Notes: a model not told the origin generated them from the letters alone. A stretch of 64,000 bases of DNA from an uncultured Parabacteroides sp. (GCA_900770835.1 CAAGLQ010000023.1:1-64000), one strand, 5' to 3'; numbered from the stretch's first letter, positions 55,857 to 63,746 are shown. Numbers and translations: made by a program.

Positions 55857-56303
55857 TTAAAATGATAGACTCTTCCTTATTCTTTTCACTTTCTGGCAAT
55901 AAAGCGGATCTTCGGCATAGCCAATGCGTTTCAAGAACGCATAATAATCACCTTTGACATACTTTCGATCCACTAACTGCTTATATGCCTTAACGCTTTC
56001 TTGCCAACACCTGTATTTCCGATAACAATTACGCTTTGAGTCATATAGCCCGAAAAGATTATGATGTGATACGCACAACTCGGAACGATAGTGCCCTGTT
56101 TCAAGGACAGACTGGGCAGCGACAATCTCAGGATGCGCTAATCCATAAAAGCGAGCACAATCCCTTACATCTTTAGCTGAGGGTTTAGAGACCCGCATAA
56201 ACCTCGGCAGGGTAGGAGCAGGGCTTCTGCTGCTGCCCACATACGGGATGCAGACAACAGCAAGAAACACCGCAATTAAAAATGAACGACACGATACGAT
56301 CAT
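55857..56303 (-). CDS. GH73-like peptidoglycan hydrolase (glucosaminidase)
   Basis: 148 aa with a signal peptide (FLIAVFLAVVCIPYVGSS). The mature domain matches glycoside-hydrolase family 73: catalytic Glu in AAQSVLETGHYRSELCVSHH, then NLFGLYDSKRN and a YAEDPLYCQKVKRI C-terminal segment (Asp-Pro-Tyr/Leu-Tyr pattern of GH73). Such enzymes cut the glycan to open the wall for conjugation or other large complexes. Four-base ATGA overlap with the SSB-like gene upstream. Periplasmic by signal peptide. Confidence 0.85.
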   Translation of the reverse strand: MIVSCRSFLIAVFLAVVCIPYVGSSRSPAPTLPRFMRVSKPSAKDVRDCARFYGLAHPEIVAAQSVLETGHYRSELCVSHHNLFGLYDSKRNCYRKYRCWQESVKAYKQLVDRKYVKGDYYAFLKRIGYAEDPLYCQKVKRIRKSLSF

Positions 56304-56659
56304 TGCTGAGAGGATTTCTTTTGTAAAACAGACACGCTTGAAACCTGCATGAACGGTGTAACAGACTGCGTACCATCCTCTCGCTTATAAGCCTTCATAC
56401 ACAGGGAACCCGTAAACTCAATAAGCTGTGTAGAGTTTTGAAGACTATCAAAGTGCTTATGAACCACCTCTTGAGTGCCCCAAAACTCAATTCCAATGAA
56501 AAGGGGAGTTCTACCTTCAATGGGAACATAATCGTTCTTCTCTTTATCGAATCTACGACTACCCTCAGTAATAGCTACACGGGCATGAGCGACTGCTCGA
56601 TCCTCAAAATGATTAATCTTAAGTGTGTCCTTAACGACGAAACCTTTAACTACTGACAT
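56300..56659 (-). CDS. SSB-like OB-fold protein without acidic tail
   Basis: 119 aa. DRAVAHARVAITEGSRRFDK then IGIEFWGTQEVVHKHFDSL and STQLIEFTGSLCMKAYKRED follow the strand order of single-stranded DNA-binding protein. Unlike true SSB it lacks the acidic C-terminal tip (ends QKKSSQQ), so it would not recruit partners through that tip. A second, tailed SSB is encoded at 61855. Its promoter box lies at 56715-56722 and it leads the operon 56659-54995. Confidence 0.72.
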   Translation of the reverse strand: MSVVKGFVVKDTLKINHFEDRAVAHARVAITEGSRRFDKEKNDYVPIEGRTPLFIGIEFWGTQEVVHKHFDSLQNSTQLIEFTGSLCMKAYKREDGTQSVTPFMQVSSVSVLQKKSSQQ

Positions 56660-56714
56660 GATACTTGTTTTTTAATTGTTTACTAAATCTATGAATTATC
56701 TCATTTTTGTACTA

Positions 56715-56722
56715 CAAAGATA
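56715..56722 (-). promoter_or_regulatory. Bacteroidetes -7 box for the SSB-like operon
   Basis: Minus strand TATCTTTG, exact match, 56 bp before the ATG at 56659. Confidence 0.5.
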
Positions 56723-56817
56723 CATCTGTTAGTTTTCATAAAAGAGACTTATGAATGATACATTAGTCTAATATACAGCTTTATACTATTCCCAATTATG
56801 ATTTGAAATATTCGAAT

Positions 56818-56882
56818 GGCAGCTAATTAGCTGCCCAATTTAAAATAATAAGGTGACATCAAATAACAATTAATATCACCTT
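56818..56882 (-). terminator. Palindrome and hairpin after the DUF488-like gene
   Basis: GGCAGCTAATTAGCTGCC (56818-56835) is a perfect palindrome; AAGGTGA (56850-56856) pairs with TCACCTT (56876-56882) around a long loop, on the minus strand followed by ATTATTTTAAATT. One or both probably end the dnaN-DHH-DUF488 transcript. Confidence 0.45.
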
Positions 56883-56901
56883 AAACAAATAAATAATATC
56901 G

Positions 56902-57315
56902 CTAAAAAAGTTGCGTCTGCTTATAAAACTTCAAAAAGTTATCTTGGGATTCCTGAGTAGGATAACCATTTTTCGTGAGCCATTTACCAACTAAAAAACG
57001 ATGTGATTGAAAGTCAAACCGAGTTCCACTCAGTAAAGCTACCTGGTCTGTCTCTGGAGCAAAACGTCTTAAAGCCCGGATAACCTCGTTCACATCTAAG
57101 GTCTTAAGATACTTTGAAAAAAGAAGATCGAAAACGGATTGGTCAATTAATTTCTTCCCTTTTGCGATGGATAGTTCTTGTGGAGGTGCCAATTTAGGGT
57201 AGTGAACACCTTTAAATCCATTCGGAAGGGTTGAATCTATGCAAACAAGTGCGATCTTCTTTTCTGAAAAAAAAGGAGCAGACTGTAAACAACCGGTATA
57301 AAATATATTATTCAT
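56902..57315 (-). CDS. DUF488-like protein
   Basis: 137 aa from MNNIFYTGCLQSAPFF (57315), the start that overlaps the DHH-phosphoesterase stop by 8 bp. Family-like marks are FKGVHYPKLAPPQELSIA, the helix FDLLFSKYLKTLDVNEVIRAL, and an RFLVGKWLTKNGYP end, corresponding to DUF488 proteins whose biochemical role is not known. The usual Cys near the LLC/GxxCHR part is not obvious here (VALLSGTRFDFQSHRF), so activity, if any, may differ. Last gene of the dnaN operon. Confidence 0.6.
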   Translation of the reverse strand: MNNIFYTGCLQSAPFFSEKKIALVCIDSTLPNGFKGVHYPKLAPPQELSIAKGKKLIDQSVFDLLFSKYLKTLDVNEVIRALRRFAPETDQVALLSGTRFDFQSHRFLVGKWLTKNGYPTQESQDNFLKFYKQTQLF

Positions 57316-58195
57316 TGCATTCACATTTAAAAGCATTCAATAATTGATCTGTCGAAAAACCAGCCGCACCTTTGTGGCCCCCACCTCCAAATTCGGCTGC
57401 AATTAGAGAACAGTCTATCTCCGGATCGGACGAATACACCGTATAAAACCACCGTTTCCCATTCGTTTGGAAAATCACACAAAGTGGATAACGTTGCCTG
57501 TTATCACCAAAAATATCAGAGTTATCTTTCTGATTGATTGCCAAACATTCATAACCAGCAAAACGAGTTACAAAACCATAACGGTTAAGTTTATGCGCAT
57601 AATAGTTTCTAAGATAACCATTGATAGTCTTACCGTTTTCAATCAAGGACTGGACATAATCTTCGTCCAGTAAAATCCTTTTCCATATATTAGAATCAAC
57701 AGAAAGATCAAGCGCATCCATACCCATTCTAAAATAATCGGATTCAGGAAGCGATTTCGTCCAGGTATCATAGTCTGAGACAAATCGAACAGCCAATGGA
57801 CACCGATCGTATGAGGTCGCACAAATGGGGAGTTTATTCAAGAACATCCAAGTAAGTGCCATGCCTGAGTAACGCAGGTCGAGTACACCTTGAAGCCGTT
57901 TTAGCTTTGGAAAAGAATTGACTATCTTGACGCTGGAAAGATGATGATCTATCCACGTAATCCGTTGCTCACCAACTATACTAATCAAATCGAATAATTC
58001 ATCGACTGTTGATTCACTAAAGCTATAATCCACTATATAGATTGAATCTGTAGGATGAATTTCTGCCAAAGCGTTATTTAAAGGAACAGAATAATCGCAA
58101 CAAACGAGTCTCACATCTTCTTCAGCAAAGGCCTGCCGCAGCAATGCGGCAGAACCGAAACCATCCATATCATTATGATGATAAACAAACAACAT
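57308..58195 (-). CDS. DHH-family phosphoesterase
   Basis: 295 aa from MLFVYHHNDMDGFGSAALL (58195), one base after the dnaN stop; the longer start would lie inside dnaN. Motif I HHNDMDG, motif II YIVDYSF, motif III TWIDHHLSS, motif IV VSDYDTW and the DHHA1 end GGGGHKGAAGF are all present. DHH enzymes are Mn-dependent nucleases or phosphatases (RecJ, NrnA and cyclic dinucleotide types); the short length fits the NrnA-like group that trims oligonucleotides. Its tight coupling to a sliding clamp gene suggests a DNA-metabolism role here. Confidence 0.9.
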   Translation of the reverse strand: MLFVYHHNDMDGFGSAALLRQAFAEEDVRLVCCDYSVPLNNALAEIHPTDSIYIVDYSFSESTVDELFDLISIVGEQRITWIDHHLSSVKIVNSFPKLKRLQGVLDLRYSGMALTWMFLNKLPICATSYDRCPLAVRFVSDYDTWTKSLPESDYFRMGMDALDLSVDSNIWKRILLDEDYVQSLIENGKTINGYLRNYYAHKLNRYGFVTRFAGYECLAINQKDNSDIFGDNRQRYPLCVIFQTNGKRWFYTVYSSDPEIDCSLIAAEFGGGGHKGAAGFSTDQLLNAFKCECNE

Positions 58196-58196
58196 A

Positions 58197-59309
58197 TCAA
58201 AAAACCATAGGTGAAACAATAACTAAGTCCTTGAAGGATTTGTCTTCATTGACCGGACAGATCTTAACGGGCATATCTAATGAAACCATGTCTAAGCGAA
58301 TTTTATCTGAAGATAAAACCTTGACCGCATTATTGAACATCACATTATTCAGACCAATTGTAAAATCATTGCCCTCATAATCACAATCCAATGTATCCTC
58401 ACTGTGGATGCCTACATCCAGATCCTCCGCAGTTAACTTCAACCCTTTTTCGCTAAAATGAGTAGCAATCACATGCTTTCCACAGATAGACTCAACTCTT
58501 TTTAAGAACTTGGAGAGAGACCTTCTATCTACGTCTGCTCGATAGCTATAAGAATTTGGAATAACAGAACGGAAATTAGGGAATTTTCCAGACGCTTTGA
58601 GAACTGACAATTTAACCGTTTCAGTCTCGATAAATACAAAATTGTCGTCAGATGTAATTTTAAGCACAGTATCAGCGGTCAAATCACTCAGGATTTCAAA
58701 AAGAGCCACAGCCTTGGCTGATAACATGAAATTGGTAGGATGTGTATTTTCTAAAGGTATCTCGCGCAATGCAAGGCACTTCCCATTAGTTCCAACCACA
58801 CATAAACCCTCATTTGAAAACTCAAAATAAACAGAAGAGAAGATCGGATTAACCAATTCATCCGGCTTTTCGATAAATGGTCGAAGTAGCGCATGAGAAC
58901 GACTAAAACACTCGATCGGCATAGTATTGATTACGACATTATCACTTTTTACATGAGGAGCAGGGAATAATGCTGTATCTTTCTCATAGGGTATCAAGAA
59001 GTGACCATTTTCATGATATACCGAGATGCACTGATCGTTAATCTCCAAACGCAATTCCTGGTCTGAAAGTCCGCAAACCAAGGGCAGGAAATGAATTGCA
59101 GGCACCATGAAAGACATCTCCATATCAGACTGGCAAGAGAGTTGAATCTCTAACAAAACCTCATTGTCCGCACCAGAAATGGACATATGATCATTTGAGA
59201 CTTTGAATAAGAAATTCTTCAAAGCAGGGATTGAATTCTTATTCGGAATAATTTTCCTTAAGTGATTTAGACATACATCTAATTCTTTTGAATTTACTTT
59301 TAACTCCAT
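58197..59309 (-). CDS. dnaN: DNA polymerase III beta clamp
   Basis: 370 aa, the normal clamp length: three clamp subdomains by eye starting MELKVNSKELDVCLNHLRK, with family phrases SISGADNEVLLEIQL, ARAIFSV-like YRADVDRRSLSKFLKRV and the C-terminal tip VIVSPMVF (matching the usual LIMPMR-type end). It would form the ring that tethers polymerases to DNA. An element-borne clamp may be used to recruit the element's own UmuC, which carries a clamp-binding motif. A consensus promoter box lies at 59340-59347; DHH and DUF488 genes follow in one operon. Confidence 0.93.
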   Translation of the reverse strand: MELKVNSKELDVCLNHLRKIIPNKNSIPALKNFLFKVSNDHMSISGADNEVLLEIQLSCQSDMEMSFMVPAIHFLPLVCGLSDQELRLEINDQCISVYHENGHFLIPYEKDTALFPAPHVKSDNVVINTMPIECFSRSHALLRPFIEKPDELVNPIFSSVYFEFSNEGLCVVGTNGKCLALREIPLENTHPTNFMLSAKAVALFEILSDLTADTVLKITSDDNFVFIETETVKLSVLKASGKFPNFRSVIPNSYSYRADVDRRSLSKFLKRVESICGKHVIATHFSEKGLKLTAEDLDVGIHSEDTLDCDYEGNDFTIGLNNVMFNNAVKVLSSDKIRLDMVSLDMPVKICPVNEDKSFKDLVIVSPMVF

Positions 59310-59339
59310 AGCAGTATTTATTTGTCATTATCTTTATTA

Positions 59340-59347
59340 CAAAGATA
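59340..59347 (-). promoter_or_regulatory. Bacteroidetes -7 box for dnaN
   Basis: Minus strand TATCTTTG, exact consensus, 31 bp before ATG 59309. Confidence 0.55.
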
Positions 59348-59436
59348 CATCATTAAGCGTTAGAACAACATATAACATCAATATGTAAATATATATACCA
59401 CAGTATGATACATTCTCCAAATAAGAAAATGCAGAA

Positions 59437-59460
59437 TGTCACCCCTTTGATGGGGTGACA
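59437..59460. other. Perfect hairpin upstream of dnaN promoter
   Basis: TGTCACCCC (59437-59445) pairs with GGGGTGACA (59452-59460), loop TTTGAT. It has no T-run. It lies between the terminator at 59505-59531 and the dnaN promoter. Confidence 0.6.
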
Positions 59461-59504
59461 AATTAAAACCAATTAAGTAGAGCTATATATAAACAAATAA
59501 GTTC

Positions 59505-59531
59505 AAAAAAAGGCGGAAGTAACCCCCGCCT
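59505..59531 (-). terminator. Rho-independent terminator after the zinc-ribbon-like gene
   Basis: On the minus strand AGGCGG pairs with CCGCCT followed by seven T (the A-run 59505-59511). It lies 25 bp past the stop at 59556 and separates the 59.6-61 kb operon from dnaN. Confidence 0.85.
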
Positions 59532-59555
59532 GATAATCCATATACACTAAACAAA

Positions 59556-59867
59556 CTAATCCAATGTGCTCAAATCATTATTCGGGCAACGATCTTTAAA
59601 CCATTGCTTAACCACATCAATTAACGTTCCCTTCGGAAAGGTCAAAAAGTCCTCGATCAGAACGCCCTCGTAAACTCTACCGTTGTACATTTCCCACAGA
59701 CCCGCAAGATTGGCCAATTCGACATGCTCTTCGCAGTCATCGCACCAACAATTATCCTCATCTGACAAATCGGGGGTGCCATCAGACGAATCCCCTGTAT
59801 TCGGATAGAACCAAGACTGATAGCAAACATGCGTAGAACCGCACTCAGTACAATATAAAGTATCCAT
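59556..59867 (-). CDS. Small Cys-rich zinc-ribbon-like protein
   Basis: 103 aa. Four cysteines as CTECGST near residue 6 and CWCDDCEEHV near residue 40 give a two-knuckle zinc-ribbon layout; the following 55 residues are hydrophobic/acidic (GVLIEDFLTFPKGTLIDVVK). No other motif. It ends the operon 61048-59556 and is followed by a strong terminator. Likely a small nucleic-acid- or protein-binding accessory; function unknown. Confidence 0.68.
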   Translation of the reverse strand: MDTLYCTECGSTHVCYQSWFYPNTGDSSDGTPDLSDEDNCWCDDCEEHVELANLAGLWEMYNGRVYEGVLIEDFLTFPKGTLIDVVKQWFKDRCPNNDLSTLD

Positions 59868-59880
59868 AACAAATCAATAA

Positions 59881-60447
59881 TTAGTCAATTACATCAATTC
59901 GTGAAATAATAACGCCTTCCTCATTAGACTCGATTAGGTATCTCGAAACAGACGAAGCACAGTCCTCAAAATCATTTAAATCTGGATCACCCGTCAAATC
60001 CTCGACCTCCTCACACAACTCTTTAATTGTGGAAAAATAAGGCGAATCCGCAGAGCCGTCAAAATAATAACGATAGGGGAAATAACACCCCGACACGTTG
60101 TTCGTCTTGAAAATCCTCTCACCAAGCTGTTCGACATAGTAGAACATACGAACATGGAACACCTGTTCCACAAACGCACGCCACTGACTCGGCTCTGCCC
60201 ACTTGGATTCAACCTCGAAGTAGAGCATACCCTCTTCCAACCTCATGGTAGATGGCTTCCAAAAACCACGACATTCAATCAATGACGGATCACCACCCGC
60301 GGAATCAATCAATAAAGCCAAAGAATTGGCTTCTTCGTTGTTTGATCCATCTACGGATGTCGATAGCTCATCCATTTTCTTCTTCAGACGTAGTAGGTCA
60401 TCTGATTGACCTACTACGTAGTATTCAGTAAATGCAATATTTGCCAT
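59881..60447 (-). CDS. Api92/DUF1281-like protein, paralogue 2
   Basis: 188 aa from MANIAFTEYYVVGQSDDLLR (60447). It aligns by eye with the upstream 198-aa product: ECRGFWKPS / RCRGEWSLD, AEPSQWRAFVEQVFHVRMFY / SEMEEWRHFVERKFDVKVYY. But it lacks the family's typical MPNWC start. Such proteins are common cargo on plasmids and phages, with unknown function. It sits 5 bp after its paralogue's stop. Confidence 0.7.
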   Translation of the reverse strand: MANIAFTEYYVVGQSDDLLRLKKKMDELSTSVDGSNNEEANSLALLIDSAGGDPSLIECRGFWKPSTMRLEEGMLYFEVESKWAEPSQWRAFVEQVFHVRMFYYVEQLGERIFKTNNVSGCYFPYRYYFDGSADSPYFSTIKELCEEVEDLTGDPDLNDFEDCASSVSRYLIESNEEGVIISRIDVID

Positions 60448-60451
60448 GCAA

Positions 60452-61048
60452 TTAATTTTCAACTATAGAAAGCTGAATTAAAAAATATTCAAAAGAATCA
60501 TGATCCAGTTGATATTCATTCAAAGCTGACTCACAATCCTCGAAAGAAGAGAGACCCGTAGCCCCAGTCACATTTTGAACAGAGGCAATAAGTGCCTCTA
60601 ATGAGCTATAATAATCCGATTCAGAAGATTCAGCAAAATCGTTGCTGAAATAATACTCATCGGAGAAAAAGCGATGTTCACGATCATTCGACTGAAAAAC
60701 CCAAGAACCAAACTCCTCGGCCAAATAATACACTTTCACATCAAACTTTCTTTCGACGAAATGCCTCCATTCTTCCATTTCTGACCACGCAGACATAACG
60801 GAAAAAGACAAGACACCATCGGAAACAGGCTGATCAGGATAATCTAATGACCACTCGCCCCGACAACGTATAGCGTTGGGATCACCTCCTTCTTTAACAA
60901 CAAGGTTTCCCAACCACGTTGGCCCGAAACCATTAGCCAATAAACCAGAGCCAGACATTTCACCTAACTCCTTCATCACACTCGCCAAGCGGGCAACGTT
61001 CTCAGCTTTTCCCGTTACTTTATAGTTTGTATTGCACCAATTAGGCAT
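60452..61048 (-). CDS. Api92/DUF1281-like protein, paralogue 1
   Basis: 198 aa, starting MPNWCNTNYKVTGKAENVAR, the diagnostic MPNWC…V-x-G start of the Api92/DUF1281 family (plasmid and phage 'ferredoxin-like' proteins). Later acidic-aromatic segments (EDCESALNEYQLDHDSFEYF). It heads a three-gene operon with a consensus promoter box at 61081-61088. Function unknown in the family. Confidence 0.78.
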   Translation of the reverse strand: MPNWCNTNYKVTGKAENVARLASVMKELGEMSGSGLLANGFGPTWLGNLVVKEGGDPNAIRCRGEWSLDYPDQPVSDGVLSFSVMSAWSEMEEWRHFVERKFDVKVYYLAEEFGSWVFQSNDREHRFFSDEYYFSNDFAESSESDYYSSLEALIASVQNVTGATGLSSFEDCESALNEYQLDHDSFEYFLIQLSIVEN

Positions 61049-61080
61049 AAATCAATTATTTAGGTTGTTAATCCATATCA

Positions 61081-61088
61081 CAAAGATA
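61081..61088 (-). promoter_or_regulatory. Bacteroidetes -7 box of the 61-kb operon
   Basis: Minus strand TATCTTTG, exact match, 33 bp before ATG 61048. Confidence 0.55.
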
Positions 61089-61257
61089 CACATACAAGGT
61101 GATTACATAGAACTTACAAACAGATAACACAACCAAAGCCGTTCATCCAACATACCCCAAATCAGACAGCAAAGAATGAGAGACCTATAGTCTCTCTAAC
61201 ATTCAAAGCACCCCTACCGCAAAATGGCGGGATGCAAGACCAAAAGCTAACACCTAC

Positions 61258-61479
61258 TCACAAAGAGGCAATAACGCCTTTCTCAACCAACCTGCCATCC
61301 CGCCAAAATTCGATTGGCCCAGGGACATAGCCATCTGTCGAAAAAACAAATTTGAGATATTGACGATAATCAAATCTCAATCGGAAATTCCTACCTATCA
61401 AGTTATTGAAAATCATCTGCAAATGATCTCCATCTTCAGCGGACTGAATTACTTTATTGTATTGTCTGATTTCTTCCAT
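61258..61479 (-). CDS. Small unassigned protein with an EFWRDG motif
   Basis: 73 aa, hydrophilic. Ends PIEFWRDGRLVEKGVIASL; the FW(R/S)DG phrase recurs in the neighbouring 99-aa product and in the 53079-53642 product. Encoded 27 bp after the 99-aa gene's stop in the same direction, so it belongs to the ssb operon. No known domain. Confidence 0.6.
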   Translation of the reverse strand: MEEIRQYNKVIQSAEDGDHLQMIFNNLIGRNFRLRFDYRQYLKFVFSTDGYVPGPIEFWRDGRLVEKGVIASL

Positions 61480-61506
61480 ACAAAAACCATCTTAAGCAAT
61501 TAGCCT

Positions 61507-61806
61507 TTAATATCCAGCTTTCTTTTGCCTCGTATTAGCGATAAAGTGTTTGTTTGACCCTTCTAATTTGATCTCGCCAAGATTCTCAAAGTTTCCATCA
61601 GACCAGAATTTAGTGATGCTACTTCCCTTGTAAAATTCCCGATGCTTTTTAATAAAAGCCTTGGCCGCACGAAGCGAATAAAAAGTAAACGTATCATCAT
61701 GCTCGATGACCATTTTTCCCGACCATCGCTTAGTTTCCTTATCAAAATAGTCTCGAACCTCCTCGTGAGGGATTGGTTTACTGAAATATACTGAGTATTT
61801 TTTCAT
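61507..61806 (-). CDS. Small unassigned protein with an FWSDG motif
   Basis: 99 aa from MKKYSVYFSKPIPHEEVRDY (61806; the TTG two codons upstream is not used). Basic N-terminal half, KAFIKKHREFYKGSSITKFW followed by SDGNFENLGEI, then a basic tail. The FWSDG motif is shared with its small neighbour and with a 187-aa product 8 kb away. Encoded between the ssb gene and the 73-aa gene. Function unknown. Confidence 0.62.
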   Translation of the reverse strand: MKKYSVYFSKPIPHEEVRDYFDKETKRWSGKMVIEHDDTFTFYSLRAAKAFIKKHREFYKGSSITKFWSDGNFENLGEIKLEGSNKHFIANTRQKKAGY

Positions 61807-61822
61807 AGACAAAAGTAGATCA

Positions 61823-61845
61823 CCCCTCTTCGATAGAGGGGTGTA
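61823..61845. other. Intercistronic hairpin between ssb and the 99-aa gene
   Basis: CACCCCTCT (61823-61831) pairs with AGAGGGGTG (61837-61845), loop TCGAT-like. Without a T-run it is more likely an mRNA-stability or attenuation element than a full terminator. Confidence 0.5.
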
Positions 61846-61854
61846 AATTAATTA

Positions 61855-62286
61855 CTAAAAAGGAAGATCATCATTTTCCTGAGGGACAGAAGGAACAAAC
61901 GCAGAACCATCATCCACAGGCGAAGAGCTTGGTGCAGAGTCCGCAGCTACAGCCGCCTTACGATTAATATCCAAATTATCAATACGAATGGTAATATAAG
62001 GAATAATATGACCATCCTTTGACGTGTAGAACGCCGGAGCAGGTTCACCTCTAAGAGTAACTCCAGCACCCTTCTTCAAGTTGTTAGATAAGTAACCCAA
62101 GTACTTCTCGGATGAAGCCCAAATTGTACAGCTGTAACGGTTTGTCCTCTCTACATCTTCCCCGGCACGATTGACATATCGCTTATTGACCAACACGGGA
62201 AAACTAACAGGTGTACTGCCGTTCTGAGACTTGTTACCTACTCTTGCATCTGCTCCCAGATTTCCATTAACATAAATATCATCCAT
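61855..62286 (-). CDS. ssb: Single-stranded DNA-binding protein
   Basis: 143 aa from MDDIYVNGNLGADARVGNKS. OB-fold marks: NGNLGADARV, FPVLVNKRYVNRAGED, CTIWASSEKYLGYLSNNLKK, ITIRIDNLDI; then a flexible Ser/Pro-rich linker and the canonical acidic tip NDDLPF that recruits repair and replication proteins. An exact promoter box lies at 62364-62371, and the two small genes downstream (61806, 61479) probably share the transcript. Second SSB-type gene on the element, the first at 56300 lacking the tip. Confidence 0.94.
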   Translation of the reverse strand: MDDIYVNGNLGADARVGNKSQNGSTPVSFPVLVNKRYVNRAGEDVERTNRYSCTIWASSEKYLGYLSNNLKKGAGVTLRGEPAPAFYTSKDGHIIPYITIRIDNLDINRKAAVAADSAPSSSPVDDGSAFVPSVPQENDDLPF

Positions 62287-62363
62287 ATGACTACACATTT
62301 TTAAATGAAATAATCAATTTTGAAAGGCATCTACATGTCTAAAATGCTATCCTTTTCACATTA

Positions 62364-62371
62364 CAAAGATA
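62364..62371 (-). promoter_or_regulatory. Bacteroidetes -7 box for ssb
   Basis: Minus strand TATCTTTG, exact match, 78 bp before ATG 62286. Confidence 0.5.
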
Positions 62372-62520
62372 CCTATAACAGCAAGTTAGGCAAAGAAATA
62401 CGAAGATTCTATCTCTGTTCTAACACAATCTATAACTATTACCAATTCAGAGACTTAAAAGAATGGGGGACTAACGGTTCCCCATCCAAAAAAATAAATT
62501 AACCGGCCACGTAAATACAC

Positions 62521-62556
62521 AGAAAAAGGCAACCCCTCCATAAGAGAGGCCACCTT
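62521..62556 (-). terminator. Hairpin terminator after the 156-aa gene
   Basis: On the minus strand AAGGTGGCCTCTC can pair (with wobble pairs) with GAGGGGTTGCCTT, followed by TTTCT. About 30 bp after the stop at 62586. Confidence 0.6.
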
Positions 62557-62585
62557 TAAACAATCCAAATCAAATCACTAAAACC

Positions 62586-63056
62586 CTACGCCGCTTTCGG
62601 CAGTTTATCCTTATATTTCGCTCTTAAAGAAGAGACGATTATCGCTTTCTTGATGGCCACAATTTTCGATGCACTAAACGAAAAATGCGCGGTTTGCGTT
62701 CCTCCATATCTATCCATGTACTCCTTCTTGAAACGTAACTCGCCGCCCTTAAACAAGTCAGCCAAAGGAACCGCCACGGAGCTATCCGTACTGCCATACT
62801 GAACATAGAACCATACAACGGGTTCTCTTCTTTTTGCGCAAGAAAGCATTTCAAAATCAGAGTTCCAATCATTGGACACTCTCATTTCACGAGGAATATA
62901 CACTTTACGGTAATTGGCATCCGTACAAGCCTCTTTGACAATGCGAGACAAGGTTTCCAACCTCATGCTCTGAACTTGAGAATCCGTCAAAGATTCAGCC
63001 ATTCTGACTTTATTCTCCGCAGAGAACCGTCTAAAAAAATCAGTATTCACGTTCAT
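62586..63056 (-). CDS. Unassigned basic 156-aa protein
   Basis: Soluble. N-terminal helices (FFRRFSAENKVRMAESLTDS, then a segment starting LSRIVKEACTD), then a beta-rich part with VVWFYVQYGSTDSSVAVPLA, and a basic C-terminal helix (KIVAIKKAIIVSSLRAKYKD). The net positive charge suggests nucleic-acid contact, but no known domain was found. It is 20 bp after the 158-aa gene in a two-gene unit. Confidence 0.62.
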   Translation of the reverse strand: MNVNTDFFRRFSAENKVRMAESLTDSQVQSMRLETLSRIVKEACTDANYRKVYIPREMRVSNDWNSDFEMLSCAKRREPVVWFYVQYGSTDSSVAVPLADLFKGGELRFKKEYMDRYGGTQTAHFSFSASKIVAIKKAIIVSSLRAKYKDKLPKAA

Positions 63057-63076
63057 GGAAAAACCCTTTCAAAGAA

Positions 63077-63553
63077 TTAATAATGAAAATAAACAACACC
63101 GCCGATATAGATAATATCTCCGACATTCAGATTGCTAATAAACAATCTCATAACCGAATCGCCACGATACAAACTTGGAAAAGACTCGCCGAAGTAGAAC
63201 ATATAATCACCAAGCGGATTTTCTATCAGAGATTTAATACGATACAAGGTAGTATCATTCAATACGCCTTCAGTGGACAAATCCGCAGCAAGTGCTTTCA
63301 GTTTGATACAATAAGATACTTTCCACTTTTCTAAACCACCATTATATCGAAAACTATTCTCACCAACCTTAGTGAACATACCTTTAGGGAATATAGCAGG
63401 AAAATGTTCGATGTCAGACAATCTATCGTCACAATCTGCATCTTTACAATAATCAAAGTTATATTTATCCAAATAGTCAGAACAAGAATCTTCGGTCAGA
63501 TAATCATCTTCCTCAATCGGTTCTTTTGAAATTTCATATGCAGTAAAAATCAT
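63077..63553 (-). CDS. Unassigned acidic 158-aa protein
   Basis: Very acidic start (ISKEPIEEDDYLTEDSCSDY) with Asp/Glu-rich middle (CKDADCDDRLSDIEHFPAIF), four cysteines without a clear metal pattern, and a C-terminal hydrophobic strand (GDIIYIGGVVYFHY). DNA-mimic-like composition is notable but unproven. An exact promoter box lies 48 bp upstream. Function unknown. Confidence 0.6.
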   Translation of the reverse strand: MIFTAYEISKEPIEEDDYLTEDSCSDYLDKYNFDYCKDADCDDRLSDIEHFPAIFPKGMFTKVGENSFRYNGGLEKWKVSYCIKLKALAADLSTEGVLNDTTLYRIKSLIENPLGDYMFYFGESFPSLYRGDSVMRLFISNLNVGDIIYIGGVVYFHY

Positions 63554-63600
63554 ATTGTATATATTTAAATATTAGACAATCAGTGTATTATTCTGTACTA

Positions 63601-63608
63601 CAAAGATA
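63601..63608 (-). promoter_or_regulatory. Bacteroidetes -7 box for the 63.5-kb pair
   Basis: Minus strand TATCTTTG, exact match, 48 bp before ATG 63553. Confidence 0.5.
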
Positions 63609-63698
63609 CAAATAGAAGGAACAAAAAGCAGCTCTTCATGAATCTACGAACCCATAACCATGGTTATTGACATGCTCCAAATAAGAAGAATTAATGAA

Positions 63699-63746
63699 TG
63701 TAATCGTTGAACGATTACAAGGGTAGGAGAGGGGTTATCTCTCCTA
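63699..63746. other. Two hairpins at the end of the right-edge gene
   Basis: TGTAATCGT (63699-63707) with ACGATTACA (63711-63719), and TAGGAGAG (63724-63731) with CTCTCCTA (63739-63746). The second overlaps the stop codon of the partial gene. Confidence 0.5.

Noticed and set aside
62320..62502. 60-codon plus-strand frame opposite the ssb promoter
   Set aside because: It overlaps the ssb promoter box on the other strand and has no promoter of its own.
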